64,000 bases of DNA, taken from the NCBI RefSeq assembly GCF_020520425.1, contig NC_079487.1, positions 53,854,719 to 53,918,718 of the forward strand. Direction: 5' to 3'. Below are positions 1 to 12,900 of the stretch, one piece after another. The notes beneath the pieces are model-generated. The model made no database searches and had not been told where the DNA came from. It was given only the letters and a program-made list of their open reading frames with translations. Each line of letters opens with the position of its first letter. Position 1 is the stretch's first letter. A program made the translations under genes and the position numbers. Source of the DNA: Spinacia oleracea. Taxonomy: Eukaryota; Streptophyta; Magnoliopsida; Caryophyllales; Amaranthaceae.

Positions 1-281
1 CAAAAGAGTGGACGACATTCAGTTTTCTACTTCTTTCACTATTCGCTTTGCATGAAAATTCTTCCAACTCAATGTTTGCGCTCTCGAAAGTATATAATCT
101 CTTGTATTGATTCAAATGAGTAGGAAATGCACAAAAATATGCTAATTCCTACAATGATGAACCTGAAACTACAAACACACTACAAGGAGCACATTAGTAC
201 TAAAATCGCTCCGAAGAGCTCATTTGAGATCAAAAAGTACTAAGGGGCGGGGGTAAAAACTCTATATAAAACGCATATATC
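1..281. other. Unidentified repeat-like sequence at left edge
   Basis: No open frame or recognised domain is visible. The stretch ends where a minus-strand Copia LTR fragment begins near 282. Its style (short A-rich blocks, then a GGGGCGGGGG tract near 244-253) suggests the end of another transposon, but I cannot name it. Confidence 0.3.
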
Positions 282-994
282 AGCTTGCTGGGCGATGGCC
301 TGGCTTCGTGCTGGGCCCTCGTCCGGCAGGCCTCGTCCGATGCTTATTCGTACGATACGCTTCCGATTAAATTTCCGATTCCGGAATTCATTTCCGATAC
401 GAACAATATTTAACATTTCCGATTCCGGAATTAATTTCCGTTTCGAACAAATATTTAATATTTCCGTTTCCGGAATTATTTTCCGATTCCGGTAATATTT
501 CCGATTCTGACAATATTTCCGTTTCCGGCAATATTTCCGATTCTGGTAATATTTCCATTTCCGATAATATTTTCCGATACGTACCATGTTTCCGTTTCCG
601 GCAACATCTACGACTTGGATAATATTTATATTTCCGATACGATCCATATTTCCGTTTCCGGCAATATCATCGTTTCCGGAGTATTCATTTCTTGCCTGTG
701 ACGATCTCAGCTCCCACTGAAACCAAGATCCGTCGATTCCGAATATCCATAGATAGAGTATTTAATGCCATTAAATACTTGATCCGTTTACGTACTATTT
801 GTGTGACCCTACGGGTTCAGTCAAGAGTAAGCTGTGGATTAATATCATTAATTCCACTTGAACTGAAGCGGCCTCTAGCTAGGCATTCAGCTCACTTGAT
901 CTCACTGAATTATTAACTTGTTAATTAATACTGAACCGCATTTATTAGACTTAACATAGAATGCATACTTGGACCAAGGGCATTATTTCCTTCA
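282..994 (-). mobile_element. Copia LTR fragment (5' half), inverted
   Basis: Reverse complement of the first half of the LTR seen complete at 45276-46686. It ends at 994 with the reversed LTR terminus TGAAGGAAATAATG and contains the CGGAAAT-type repeat array (about 370-690). The part beyond 282, with the TATA box and LTR 3' end, is missing. It abuts a plus-strand LTR piece, so it probably entered that LTR and was then truncated on its left. The open frames across this stretch are by-products of the short repeats, not genes. Confidence 0.8.
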
Positions 995-999
995 ATATT

Positions 1000-3080
1000 T
1001 TCCCTATAATAGCCGAATATTACTAGTACCTTGAGGGCGATTCTAGTTGGTCAATCTTAAGGCGGATCCGGACGTGCTGTGGACTTTCTACGGAGGGACG
1101 AAACTTGGAGTCCTAAAGGCTTGTTCTTGTTCGGTTCGGGCGCAGCTAGGGAGGGCACGCTACAAAGAGTATGCGTCCTAAATTATGCAAATTGTTATGT
1201 GGCAATTAATTTGGAATCCTGGCATTTATGGTTATTTCCGCATGATTTATGTTGTTCATATGTATCATAACCTAACAGTACTAGGCAGCAAGCAAGGCAC
1301 TGGCACACGCGCGCGGGGGTTGGCCTGCTGTGCGGTGTGCATGTGAGCGAGTGGCGAGACGAAGGCAACGAGCACACAGGCCATGTGCGCAAGCGACGAG
1401 CGCTGGTACGCTCCAGCAAGAAATGGTCCGCCCAGTGCGCGTTGGCTCATCCTAGCGAGCGATGCTTGCTGCGCGTAGTGCGTGGCTTGCTCGGCTTGCT
1501 ACGTGCTACGCGTGGCCTGCTCGACGCCTGTGCTACGACCAACGTAGTGGCAAGCCATGGGCGCTGCACTCGTGCACGCGGCCCACGTGTGCTGCACTCG
1601 TGCACGTGGCCCATGGGCGCTGCCACTACAAGGCCTCGACGAGGCATGGGCGCAAGCCTATGGCTTTGTCTTGGCCCGTTGGTTCGTTTTAATTTTTCGG
1701 TTGAAAACGATTTTAATTCAATTTAATTTCGTAATTTAATTTTGAATAATTTAATTATTATAAATTTATTTATACTAATTATTTTACTAAAATTAAAACC
1801 TTGATAAAATTTAGATTAATTAATTTTAATCAAATGAAAATAAAAATAAAGGATTTAAATAATATTTTATATGAGCTTTAAATTTTAATTAAATTTGTAA
1901 GTTTCCGGTTGGACTAGGAAATACAATTTTATGTTTAAAATTTGTAAAGCATGTAAATTTCTTGGTTTTAGTGGGAGCATTTTAGTCATAAACTCTTGAT
2001 TAGGTCTACATTCCTTTAAGGTTAAAACAACTCAATTAGAATTAATAAGGATTGAATAATTTGTAGATTATTCGAACCCTTGATTAATTGTTGCAAATAT
2101 TTATGTGATGCATAATATGTTATACTAACTTGCTATGTGGGCCATTCATTGATAAATTAATGGGTGAATGGTATATTGTAAATGTACTGTTTTGCAGGTT
2201 ATGGAAAGTGACTAATATGGCCCAAATAGGATAGAAAATATGGTCCGCATACCATTAATTTGAATGTAAAATTGGTCTAATGCACCAAAGTTTTTAATTT
2301 TAAATATGGTCTGCGTACCATCAAATAGTTGTAATTACTTTCAATTATAGCTTATCCTATTTGATGAAAATGGCGCCTCCCATGGTGAAATTCAAGACGG
2401 AGTTTCCAATCCATTTTCAAGACGGAGTTTGAAGTTGAAGCTTCAAGATGAAGTCGGACCATACTAGATCACTTTCAATACATGTTAGTTTTGGTGAAAC
2501 TCAACGATATAAGTAAGGAGTCATTTTATGTCGTGGCAAAACAGATAGGTTTACTTAATAAATCCTTAGACGTACCTATCAACCAAGAGTAGTTTCTAGA
2601 CTATTAGCAAATGATTTGCTGACCTAAAATATTTTAGAATTGAGTCTAAATACATAATGTGCTTAATTCTTCAATGATTTAAGGATCTTGGAATCATTTT
2701 ATTCACACCTGCCGAAACAATAAATTCGAATAAAATGTCAATGACTTGTTTAAATTGCATGATTGCTTTAATTTTCAAGTTATTACTCTTGATAAGTGTT
2801 TAGACTTTGCATGTTTCAATGTATGTTTTAATTATTATTTATAATTAAATGTCTTGCACTGCAATAAATCCTTTTAGAAGGATAACAGTAAATTTCCTCG
2901 ATTGGTAGTGAATCCAAGAACGATTTACGGAAATGAGAGAAAGTGAGCAATTTAAAATGTACGTTTCTTTTAGCGACTTTTATGATTGTTTTCGAGTAAG
3001 TTTAAACGGTGAGCTTTACCAATGATCAACAACTTAAAATCATTGTCCATTGAAGGAAAGTTGCGGCTTCGAGGTGTTAC
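1000..3080 (+). mobile_element. Copia LTR 3' part plus untranslated leader, truncated
   Basis: From about 1000 to 1277 this matches the last part of the LTR at 46390-46686, ending in CATAACCTAACA. The expected primer-binding site after it is absent. From 1278 the sequence follows the leader of the complete element: a GC-rich cassette (about 1280-1690), then AT-rich sequence, then a stretch near 2480-2720 that closely resembles 48890-49130. No gag or pol follows. The last 100 bases or so are assigned to the element only by inference. Transposon sequence therefore ends just before the probable first exon of the RNA-binding-protein gene. Confidence 0.7.
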
Positions 3081-3083
3081 GAT

Positions 3084-3268
3084 ACTGCAATCTAAAGGAA
3101 AAAAAACAATATTCCAACTCGCAGTTGCTCTTGTCTCCTTCCTCGCGCCTCCTCTTCAACTCCTCTTAAACCCTCCAACAAAACCACCACATCTTGTAGT
3201 TGTACCACCACCGCTGGTCGGCGGCGCCTCTGCCAACCATCTCTCATTCTCTACCATTGCTATTCTAA
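3084..3268 (+). other. Probable 5'UTR exon of the G3BP-like gene
   Basis: A C/T-rich stretch typical of plant 5' leaders ends at a good donor (CTAA|GTATGT, GT at 3269-3270). The next supported exon starts just before the ATG at 6962, after a TTTTCAG acceptor (AG at 6956-6957, or CAG at 6958-6960). The link is inferred from position and splice-site quality only. If correct, the first intron is about 3.7 kb, and the promoter lies in or next to the Copia leader remnant. Confidence 0.4.
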
Positions 3269-4938
3269 GTATGTACCGTCTTTGATTATCTATTTTGTAC
3301 CTTTTTTTTGGAATTTTTGTTGATTTTATTCGTACTTAAAGATCGGATAAGTGTTCAGTCTCATGTGGGGATGATAGTTTTTTTTCCTGATATGATGGTT
3401 TCAAATTGTAAGTTAAATTGTACCCACTTCATGATTCTACTTGAAAAAAAATTCATATTATCCCTTTCTCCCTGGCCCCTGGACAGGAGCCCCTCCTTCC
3501 CCACGCTCAGCGATGTGTCTGGTTTTATTAGGGTTTTGTTTTCATGTTTGTAGGGATTTGTTGGAAGTCCGTGCAACTATTTTGTTATATTTAAAAAAAT
3601 ATTTGAATTGATTTTTTATTTCCTGTACTGCATTTGAGGAAATGCTGTTTGATTATGGCTAAGTTTAATTTATTTCGATTTATATCAAGTTGCCACTGCT
3701 CGTGACTAGCTAATTTTACACGAATATTAGTTAAAAACGAATTTCTCCTTAAAATTGTTAGCTAGTTTCACTGAACTTTTCTAATAGAATTAGCTAGGAA
3801 CATTTCAGTTTTCTGTTGCTACTTTTCGAGTCTAAGCAACTCTTCACCTGGCTAAACATAGTCTTCAATTCCTTAAGATGTGACATTAATGAGTACGGAT
3901 AGGATTTAAGATTTTCTTAATGGTGTATCTATACGATTATATAAACTAGCAAATTGGTTTGCGGTAATTATTGGTGATAATGGTAGTGCTGTACGTGTAT
4001 GTAATATTGTAAGGAAAGTTGTTTATCAATTTCCAATCCCAAATATGTGTTTTACTTCATAATTTTGCATCATTACTCATTTACTCAATGAGACCTACAA
4101 AGTTGTGATGGAAATTATGAAAAGAAACACATATGGGTTGATCAAGCATAACCGTGGACATTGACGCGAGAGACTTTCCGTACAAAATTGATATTAGGCA
4201 GCATGACTTGGTTTATAGTATCCCATTTTAATGACCATTGGTTTGGCACTGTGATGTAGTGATCCTTTTTTGCTTACTATGATCACACATTCAAGAATAA
4301 ATTTTTGTTATTACTTGTGGAAAGTAAAAGCCTGCTATTATTTAACTTAACTATGTTCTTAATTGATTCTCAAAGTACCATGTGTTTTGTTTTTGGGTTG
4401 TCAACAGACATGAATGTTTGTTTTTTCTCTTCTTTGAGTTTTCTTACTTGATAATATCTAGATGTATAACTGTTATACGTAACCTAGCGGCTATCTTACC
4501 CTACTAAAACACAGGGCACTCTAATAATTTTTTTTTTCCTTCTAAAATTCTACATTTATTTATGGCAAACTAAGTAAGAGTTTCTTTAACATCCCTTATA
4601 TTATGTATGTAAGAATGACCATATTTAGTGACAAGGAGTTATATTTGGGCTAGATTGTGAAATATAGATAGTGGAATCAAAAGATCCTTTGCCAGACTTA
4701 GATAGTGGATCAATGCACGGTAAGATCTTTTGGGATCAATGGTATATTATATTATAGATCATTCGGTTATTAATTCTAAACTTGACTTTTTTATATAAAA
4801 TTTCTTATTGCATGGTATATAATATTGTATTATGGTACATATTGCACGGTATTTAGGATTAATATTGCATATCCAATCAAGAAACACCGGTGATATTACA
4901 ACTAGCTAGGATTTTTTTATGGTATCTATATTAAGTAA

Positions 4939-4962
4939 TATATATATATATATATATATATA
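4939..4962. repeat. (TA)n microsatellite
   Basis: Uninterrupted TA dinucleotide run in the presumed first intron. Confidence 0.9.
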
Positions 4963-6238
4963 AGATCTTTCTTCGGGGATAATACGAGCTAAAATGTGAT
5001 TAAAAGTTATTATTATCTTAAATATGTATGTAATTTAGATTACGAGTATTTACTATTACACTACTAGAAGAGTAATTTGATTTAGTAATTTAAATTAGTT
5101 CGGCAATAATATTATTATGTTCCACATTTTGAATAAAAACCATGTGTAGATTCTTGAACAAGAGGAAATGTTACATAACTAGGATTCTAAATAAACTATA
5201 TACTATATATATTCGCACACATCATCATTAATATAGTGAACGGTAAAGTATGTGAATATGATTATTTCTAGCTAAGATTCTCTTTACAATAAGCGGGTTT
5301 GCCTGATTTTATTTGGAGATGATACCAAGCTAATTAAGAAGATATAACAGACAAAAGCATACTCAAGGGTTGGAAAAAATAGCGCCAAAGACTTTGGAGG
5401 AGAACTAAAAATCATACAGTAGAAAATTAAGAAGAAACACATTAACACAGTTAAGAACATATACATAAATATATGATTAGCCCTATTTGAGTACTCATGT
5501 AAAAGAATCTAGCTAAGAGATAAAACATGCATGAATTGTTATTACGAGCTCGAATCGAGTCGAGTATGGTCATGGTTGGTGATTTTCCTTTACAATAAGG
5601 GGATGTTGGCGATGGTCTCGATGGATGGGGTTAGGGATAAAAAAATTAGATTAACTATTTAACTATGGTAAAGAGGGTGGTACAACATTTAAGGGGGTAA
5701 GAATAGACACTCTCTAACTCAAGCTGCTAACGGTGATGTAAAACACTAGCTAGGTTCCAATAAAAACAATCAATGGTATTCTAAAAAAAAATAAAAATTA
5801 TTTAGATGCTATATTGTGATTTTTATTTAGCATACAAACCTATAGTAGACAAAAGAAGTGGGTGGTGAAGCGAAGATAATTTTGGATTTTATACTCGGGC
5901 ACGTCGATGGACGGGGATAAGATTATATATTCTTACTTTACTAACACAATTTATTCATTTTTTAAATTTTTATGTAAAATAATCAAATGTTGATTGATAA
6001 GACATTATGTGGGATAATATTTATCCTTTGTATAGTTTGTTTTCTGATAATCGATGTTATATTATATTAGCTCAGTTGTCATGAGTTCTATTCATTTAGT
6101 GTAGCAATAGAAACCAAGAAAAACTCAAAATTGACAGCGTGTGGGTACTTTTACATGTAGTAGGAGAGAGATAGAGAGTAAAAGAATTATTAAATATAAT
6201 TGAGTCTCACAAAGTTGGATGAAAGATGATAAAATATA

Positions 6239-6415
6239 CTCCATTTTTTAAATATATTCATGTGGTATCTTGTTAGATTCGTTTCGAAATATACTTTCAA
6301 ATTATCAAATTTTTATAATTTTTTCAAATGTATAATGAGAGATATTAGTGGTTAAAATAGTGTATTGACAAGCGTGAAATCTAAGATGGTGCAATTAAAA
6401 AAAAAGGAAGTATAT
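6239..6415. mobile_element. Decayed Stowaway-like MITE
   Basis: Shares long stretches with the MITE at 18848-19673, including the block around ATATTCATGTG, the block TTTTTATAATTTTTTCAAATG, and the ending AAATCTAAGATGGTGCAAT. The terminal CTTCCTCC-type repeat is degraded, so the ends are approximate. Confidence 0.6.
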
Positions 6416-6621
6416 AAAAAGTTGAAATAAATGGAATAAAGTAAAACTGAGTAAAACTTGGAAAAAACACATCAAAACCGAAAGTGAGTATAACTTACAA
6501 AAACACAGAGGGAATAAAAAATTAATGATTAATCTATTACCGTAAGGGACTCTATCATTTTTAATTAAGTTAAATTAATTTTTAAATTTTTTGTGTAAAA
6601 ATAGTATTTAGATAACTAAAT

Positions 6622-6647
6622 CGTGCATCGCACGGGTGCTATACTAG
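6622..6647 (+). mobile_element. Helitron-like 3' terminus
   Basis: A hairpin CGTGC-ATC-GCACG (6622-6634) is followed nine bases later by CTAG (6644-6647) and then a T. This is the arrangement known for Helitron 3' ends: a short hairpin, then CTRR, inserted at an A/T site. The 5' end was not located; the TCTTACCCTACTA near 4492 is only a weak candidate. Confidence 0.4.
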
Positions 6648-6961
6648 TTGGAATATATATGCCTTTGAGTCAGTTGGAGTAGGATTATAAGAGCCGGAAA
6701 GGTATTTCAATCATGTAAACTTACCTTCGTATCTTTCTTATATGTTCAGCTTCCATATTTGATTGCTTGATAACATTGAACTTTACCTCTTCTGTTTGCT
6801 TCTCGTACTTCTTCTTTCTAGCGTGTTGTTGTTGGCTTGCTGAGTTGCTGCCATTCTTCATTCATCCGCGTTCATATTTATCATGTAGCTCCAAAATCTT
6901 TCCTCGGGTCGTATTTTGTTTAGTAGTTCAGAAACTCATGAAGGTGTTAATTTTCAGCAGG

Positions 6962-9900
6962 ATGGCCCTGCAGACAGCAGATCCTCCTGTGGCACCTAGT
7001 GCGCAGGTTGTTGCTAATGCTTTTGTTGAGCAGTACTACCACATTCTCCATCATTCTCCAGAGCTGGTTTATAGATTTTACCAGGACTCAAGTGTACTTA
7101 GCCGCCAGGAAGAAAATGGCGAGATGACATCTGTGACGACAATGAAAGTAAGTATTGTAGGATTTCTGGACTGTCTGATGGGTATCAATTTCAGAGCTTT
7201 CCTTAGGATTTTGTTTTCCTTATCTGTGTTGTTGTCTTGTTTTTCTGTTTAAGCTGCCAAATATATGATGTTAAATTCAGGGCATGCTATCATCTATACC
7301 ATGAGAACATCTATACCATACATTGAAGTTGTATAAGTCAAATGAAGTCATCAATGTATATTCTCTCCCTCCACTCTGTCCTATCCAACGCCATATTTTC
7401 CTCAATCCCAAGAAAGCTCATATCGTGCTCAATCACCTTTCTCCAAGTTTTCTTAGGTCTTCCCCTACCCCTTGCAATTCTATCACTTTGCCACCCTTCT
7501 ATCCTCCTAACCGGGGCATCACTTGATCTTCTGCTTACATGTCCAAAAAAAATTACAGTGGATCCACAAAAAATAAAAGGAAATGGGTGCCATTAACCTT
7601 TCTAACTTTATTTAAAATTTTCCAGAAGTATCTTATTAGAAAGTAATGAGCAAACACCTGGAAAACCTCAGAAAGTTAACTTACTCAGGAGTACATAAAA
7701 AAGGATTGTTATGCTGCATGATTGTGTTAACCTGTATCTGTTGGACCTTTCCCTTGAGCTGATAAGACAGACATAAAAGCTGAAGAACTGGTATTTTAGA
7801 CATTTCTTTTTGTTCTCAATATATATAATCTCAAAGGCCTCTAAGCTACCTGGTAGAACATGAGATATAATAGGAGTTGCAGAAGTGGTGGGATTCACCT
7901 GCTATTGTCGCCTCCCCCTCGCTACTAAAGCGTAAACTGCTCGTTTTTACTTCCCCGCGAGTATAGCATGATGAGCCCAAGTTACGGCAGCTCCGGTTAA
8001 TAGAGTCACGCATGACTGTGACCGCTCGTCATGAATCGCTAGCCCAACGTAGGAGCAATTTACTTATTAGTTTCTAGTACTTGACCGATTTCCTTTCGTT
8101 ATAGCTATTAACCTTTTTTTATCATCAATAACAAATCGACACTTGAATAGGTGTCTTGTAGGCTACTTCCTGCCCGTCTTTGGCAATTATGCTGGTGTTG
8201 TGTCAGTGCTTATGTTAAACATTTAAGTTTTAATGCAATTGGCCATGTCAGAGTACCTTTTGAATTTTTTAAGAAGGTGGTTGTCTCGCATTTTGATCCT
8301 TATTGGTTGGGTTTTTCTTTGTTTGTTTGTGGGCGTTTGAGCATTCTTGCTTCTGTTTGTTCTGTCTGCTTTAGTTATATTGTAGTTTTCAACATCCGGT
8401 TATATATCTCTATCTCTTAAGGGGCAAGAAAGCTTATGTTTTGGTCATCATATTATCTTAGTTTTCCATTGCTAGTTTTTTTTTGAAAAAATGACGTAAT
8501 GATGAATGAGTTTTCTGCTTAACATTCTGCAGGGTATCAATGCGAAGATTATTTCATTAGACTACAAAAATTATAAGGCAGAGATAAAGACCGCTGATGC
8601 TCAGGATTCTTACAAAGATGGGGTGATTGTTTTGGTGACTGGATGTTTAACGGGAAAGAACAACATAAGAAGAAATTTTGCACAATCATTTTTTCTTGCT
8701 CCTCAATCCAAAGGGTTTTTTGTCTTGAATGATGTTTTTAGATATGTTGATGAAAGTGAACCGTTAGAGACAAATGTGGTAACTATTGCTAAAGTTGGTG
8801 AATCTGTATCTGTTCCAGTAGTCTCAGAAATAGGTAAAGTTTTATTGTCTCTTCCTTTTACTGTATAAATTTTTTATAGGTCTACTTTCTGTTTCAAACA
8901 GCTAGCTGAACTTTGTTTTCTTGTTTCAATAATCAATAGAGCCCCTTCATACTCCTGATGCTTCTACCACGAAGATGGCGACGTCACATGAAGATAGTCA
9001 AATTAATATTGAAAAACCCACTCAAACATTTGAAAAGGAAAGACAGGTAGTTAGGGAGGAGGTCGTCCCTACTATTTCTCAATCAACTGAGCACCACCTT
9101 TCTGCAGTTGCTAAATCAAGTCAGATTTCTCCCCAAGATGATGGTGCGAAGAACTCATATGCATCCATTGTGAGTTTAGGAATGACGTTTATCTTTATGT
9201 TTATCTTCTAATGAAGATTTACTCATTATGTGTATCTGGTTCTTTTCAGGTGAAGAAGGCAAAGGGTAGTCCTGGGCCTACTAAAGTATACGTGCCTACT
9301 AATACTGTAAGATCCGCTCCCAGTGGCACTCAAGGGCAAGTTTCTGGATCAGTGCCGACAGCTTCGGCTATTGAACCATCAGTAGAGAGGAAAGTCCTCG
9401 AGGAAGCTAATGATGAAGAAGAAGGTATATGTCTTTCAAATGTTAAAGTTGTGGGGTACTCTAGTTGACTATACGGTTTTTCATGCAATGCCCTTGCGTT
9501 TTGAGAAAATTCACCAAATACCCCTCGGGTTTCAAATATTCACGAAACTATTTGAAATTTTAATACACCAAATACCCTTAATGACGGTCATCAACCCAAA
9601 TAACATCTAATTAACCTACTAACCCCGTAACTAACCCACCCATTAACCTAATTAACACTTCTTTTTTCCCCTTTTCTCTTTTCTCTCCCCCCTTCCTCTT
9701 TCATCACCTTACTACCCACCTCCTCTCCCATTCAACCGCCACTACCATCTTCGCCGCCGACGACATCCATTGCAAAATCGGAATCCCAACCGACCTTAGA
9801 GACGAGAGCGCCTTCGCATTCCAGTGGGCCGTCCGACCTCCTCCAAACTAACTCACTCACTCTCCCCCACGTCCGCCCTACCTCCATCTTCTTCAGCGGC

Positions 9901-12900
9901 GATAAGGGGTTTACCCATTTCTCTGCCAATGCCGATGGTTCTACCTGCAAATACTCTACTTCCTCCCTGCTCCCCCTCTCGCACTTGCCCTAAATTAGCT
10001 CAAACGTGGTTTATTCTTTTTTAATTCTCGACGAAAAATCACGACCACCCACCAAGTTCTGCAAGGCTTTAAAACTGACATCTTCTACTTCGATTACGGT
10101 GTAATTGAATGTGGGTAGACTAATGATCCACCATGTAGAGAAAATTGAAGGAGTAGAGTGTAAGTAGGTAACTAAAGGAGAGAGAAAATGAGGAAGAGAA
10201 GAAGAAGACGTGAGGTGAAGTTAAATGAATGGGGTGTCTTCCGAGGTTATGGGCGGATTTCTTGTTGAGAAGGGCAGTGTTCAAAAAAGCGCGCTTAAAG
10301 TTCGCTTAAGCGCTGAAGCTTGAAGCTCTAGGGCAAAGGGCTTAATTAGGTCTGAGCGAAGCGTTTGTGAAAAAGCGCACCGGAGCACACTTAAGCGCAA
10401 AAAGCGTATAAAGCGCGCTTTTTTGAGCTTCATTGAAATTCTTCTTTTTTTAAAATTTTTCACGTTAAAAGCTTTTTTTATATGTTGTTATTGTCTATTG
10501 GACCACATCCTATTAATCCTTAACAATAGAAAGTGGGCCAAGAGTCCAAAAGAAAAGAAAAAAAGAAGAAAAAAAGAAGATGACATATCCTTTTGAAAAT
10601 AGCATAGTGTATTTGTTTCCTAGTGGATATTACATGATAAACACTTTGTTATATGCTTTATTTTGTTAAAACAAGGAGCAATAGGGAAGAGAATTAGATG
10701 TTTATGTGTTTTTCTGGTTATTTTAGTAAGATATGTATCCATAATGGTGAAGAAACCTTGAATTCTTAAAAAGTGCGCTTCACTTCGATGAAGCTCGCGC
10801 TTGCGGTTTACGCTTAAGCTCTAGGACTCATATTGCTTTAGTGCGCTTTGTGCTTTTTTAAACTTTGGAGAAGGGATATCTTTAGGGGTGGTATTGGTGG
10901 GGAGGGGAAAGCTGAGGGAGGGAAGAAGAAATCTGGTTGGGCAGAAGCGTGGCGGTGGCGGCTACGCAATGGGAAGAGAGTGGTTGAATGGTTGGTGGAG
11001 AAACGGGCGAATGGTGTTATCAAAAATGTTACGGGTGTTAGGGACGAACAACGGAGGGGGTTGGTGGTTGGAGTTGAAAGAGGGTGGCTGCTATGGCTTG
11101 GAGGTGTGTGGACGTTGGGGAGAGAGGAGAGATAAAGGAGAATGGAAGGCAGTGATGCCGTGGTGGTGTTGGCGATCAGTGGTGGTGCGACGGTGGCTGT
11201 GAGTTGCTGTCAATTGTCGCCGTTTTCGGCCAACCTTGCCTCAAATAAAGGAAGGTGGTTCAGAAAAAGGAGAGAGAACTCAGAGAAGGGAAGAAGGGAG
11301 AGAGAAGAAAAGAGGAAAAATAGGAAAAAAATAGGGTTAATTAGGGGTTAATGGGTGAGTTAATTAGGGGGTTAGTGGTTTAATTAGGAGAAGAAAAGAG
11401 GAAAAAAAGGAAAATAATAGGGTTAGTTAGGGGTTAATGGGTGGGTTTTATTAGGGGGGTTAGTGGTTTAATTAGGAGAAGAAAAGAGGAAAAAAAGGAA
11501 AATAATAGGGTTAGTAGGGGTTAATGGGTGGGTTTATTAGGGGGGTTAGTGGGTTAATTAGATGTTAATTTGGTTGATTAGGGGATGATGAATGTCATTA
11601 AGGGTATTTAGTGTATTAAGCTTTGAAATAGGGGTATTTGGTGAATTTTTGAAACTCGTGGGGTATTTTGGTGATTTTTCTCAAACTTAGGGGCATCTCA
11701 TGAAAAACTGTCGGTTTTTTAATCAAACTCCCTCCAGGTTTAACTTAATTCACCAAATGCCCTCTTGTTTTCTAACATTTACTGTACACCCTTTGAGGTT
11801 TTCAAAAATCACCACCCCTGAGGTTATAAAAAATTTATGACTTGCCTTTAATGCCTTAACGCCCAAGTTTTTTCGATAGTTTACACCATCTTCCTTCTCC
11901 TACCTTCATCCAATTCATTTTATATTATTTCCCAAAATTAGAAACACTACACTCAATCAAAATCAGAAACATTATTCAATCAAATTATTCAACAACAATT
12001 CATCAAATTATTCTCAACCAAAACTAGATCATTACACTCAATCAAAATTAATTGCGTTTTGTATTGTTTTCCAGAAATTAAACACCAAGGAATTTGAAGA
12101 AATTCATTCATAATTATCATTGAAGACAAGAATTTGTTATTCAAGTAAGGAAGAATGCCGGTCCATCATCACTGGTGGAGATGGAACTTTGTCGTTTTAC
12201 TCTGACTTTCCAATTTCTCATTATCTTTTGTTTTCTCACTCCTCGTTCTTCTACTTCATTGCCTCCGAGTTTGACGCTCTCTCTCTCCTCTCGGTCTCCC
12301 CCTTTTTTCCTCGATTTTACTTTGCAGATGGTTGATTAGGGAAGAATCACCTATCAATTGGAGCGAAGTGGACTGAATTTTTGTGGATTAGTGTATTTGA
12401 TTTTCAATCCAATTCACCCTTTGGGAGGAGTTCAATATCGATGTGGGATGGTGATGGGGTTTTGGCCGCCATTGATGGGATTTAGAAGCAAGAATTAAGC
12501 TTCTGCAATTTGGGGTTCTTTAAGAATTGGTTTTCTGGTTTTTCCACGGATTTTCTAGGTTTATACGATTGTACGAATTGGTTTTCCAGGTTTTAAAAAT
12601 TTAGAAGAATTGATGAAGAATTTAAGAACTGATGAAGAATTGGTTTCTGATTTTTTCCTCAACAACAATAGAAGCTCTAGTAATCATTAGCGTTTGTATT
12701 CTTCTGATTTGATGATTTAGGTGGAGAGATGAGAGGAAGAAGAAGATAAAATCCCCTAAATTCTAACAGTGACTTAACGACTGGGTCACGTCGTGAAATT
12801 TTGAAAATCTCAGGGGTATATGGTGAATTATTGAAAACACGAGGTTATTTGGTGAATTAACCGTAATAATAAATAATAATCATAAGTAAATTATAAATAA

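Larger units (their letters stand above)
3269..6957 (+). other. Probable 5'UTR intron, transposon-rich
   Basis: AT-rich with no supported gene. It holds a TA microsatellite (about 4939-4962), a decayed MITE copy (about 6239-6415) and a Helitron-like 3' end (6622-6647). The rest shows nothing I can name. Confidence 0.4.
9470..11713 (+). mobile_element. Non-autonomous MULE-like element with long terminal inverted repeats
   Basis: The left end (about 9470-9650, starting ACGGTTTTTCATGCAATGCC) is matched in inverted form by the right end (about 11520-11713). The match runs roughly 180 bp, including CACCAAATACCC and CCCACCCATTAACC blocks. Long inverted repeats without a transposase fit a Mutator-like element. 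A 9-bp target duplication was not resolved. It lies in intron 4 of the G3BP-like gene. Inside are a universal-stress-protein-like fragment (9755-9960), a nested hAT MITE (10275-10867) and GA-rich tandem stretches near 11260-11540. Confidence 0.7.

Noticed and set aside
7870..8060. Higher-GC segment in intron 1 suspected to be an RNA gene or organelle fragment
   Set aside because: No tRNA cloverleaf, rRNA or recognisable organelle sequence could be seen; kept as unexplained intron sequence.
10848..11351. Gly/Arg-rich frames that look like an RNA-binding tail
   Set aside because: They come from purine-rich, partly tandem sequence inside a MULE-like element; two overlapping frames look equally good, and there is no gene context.
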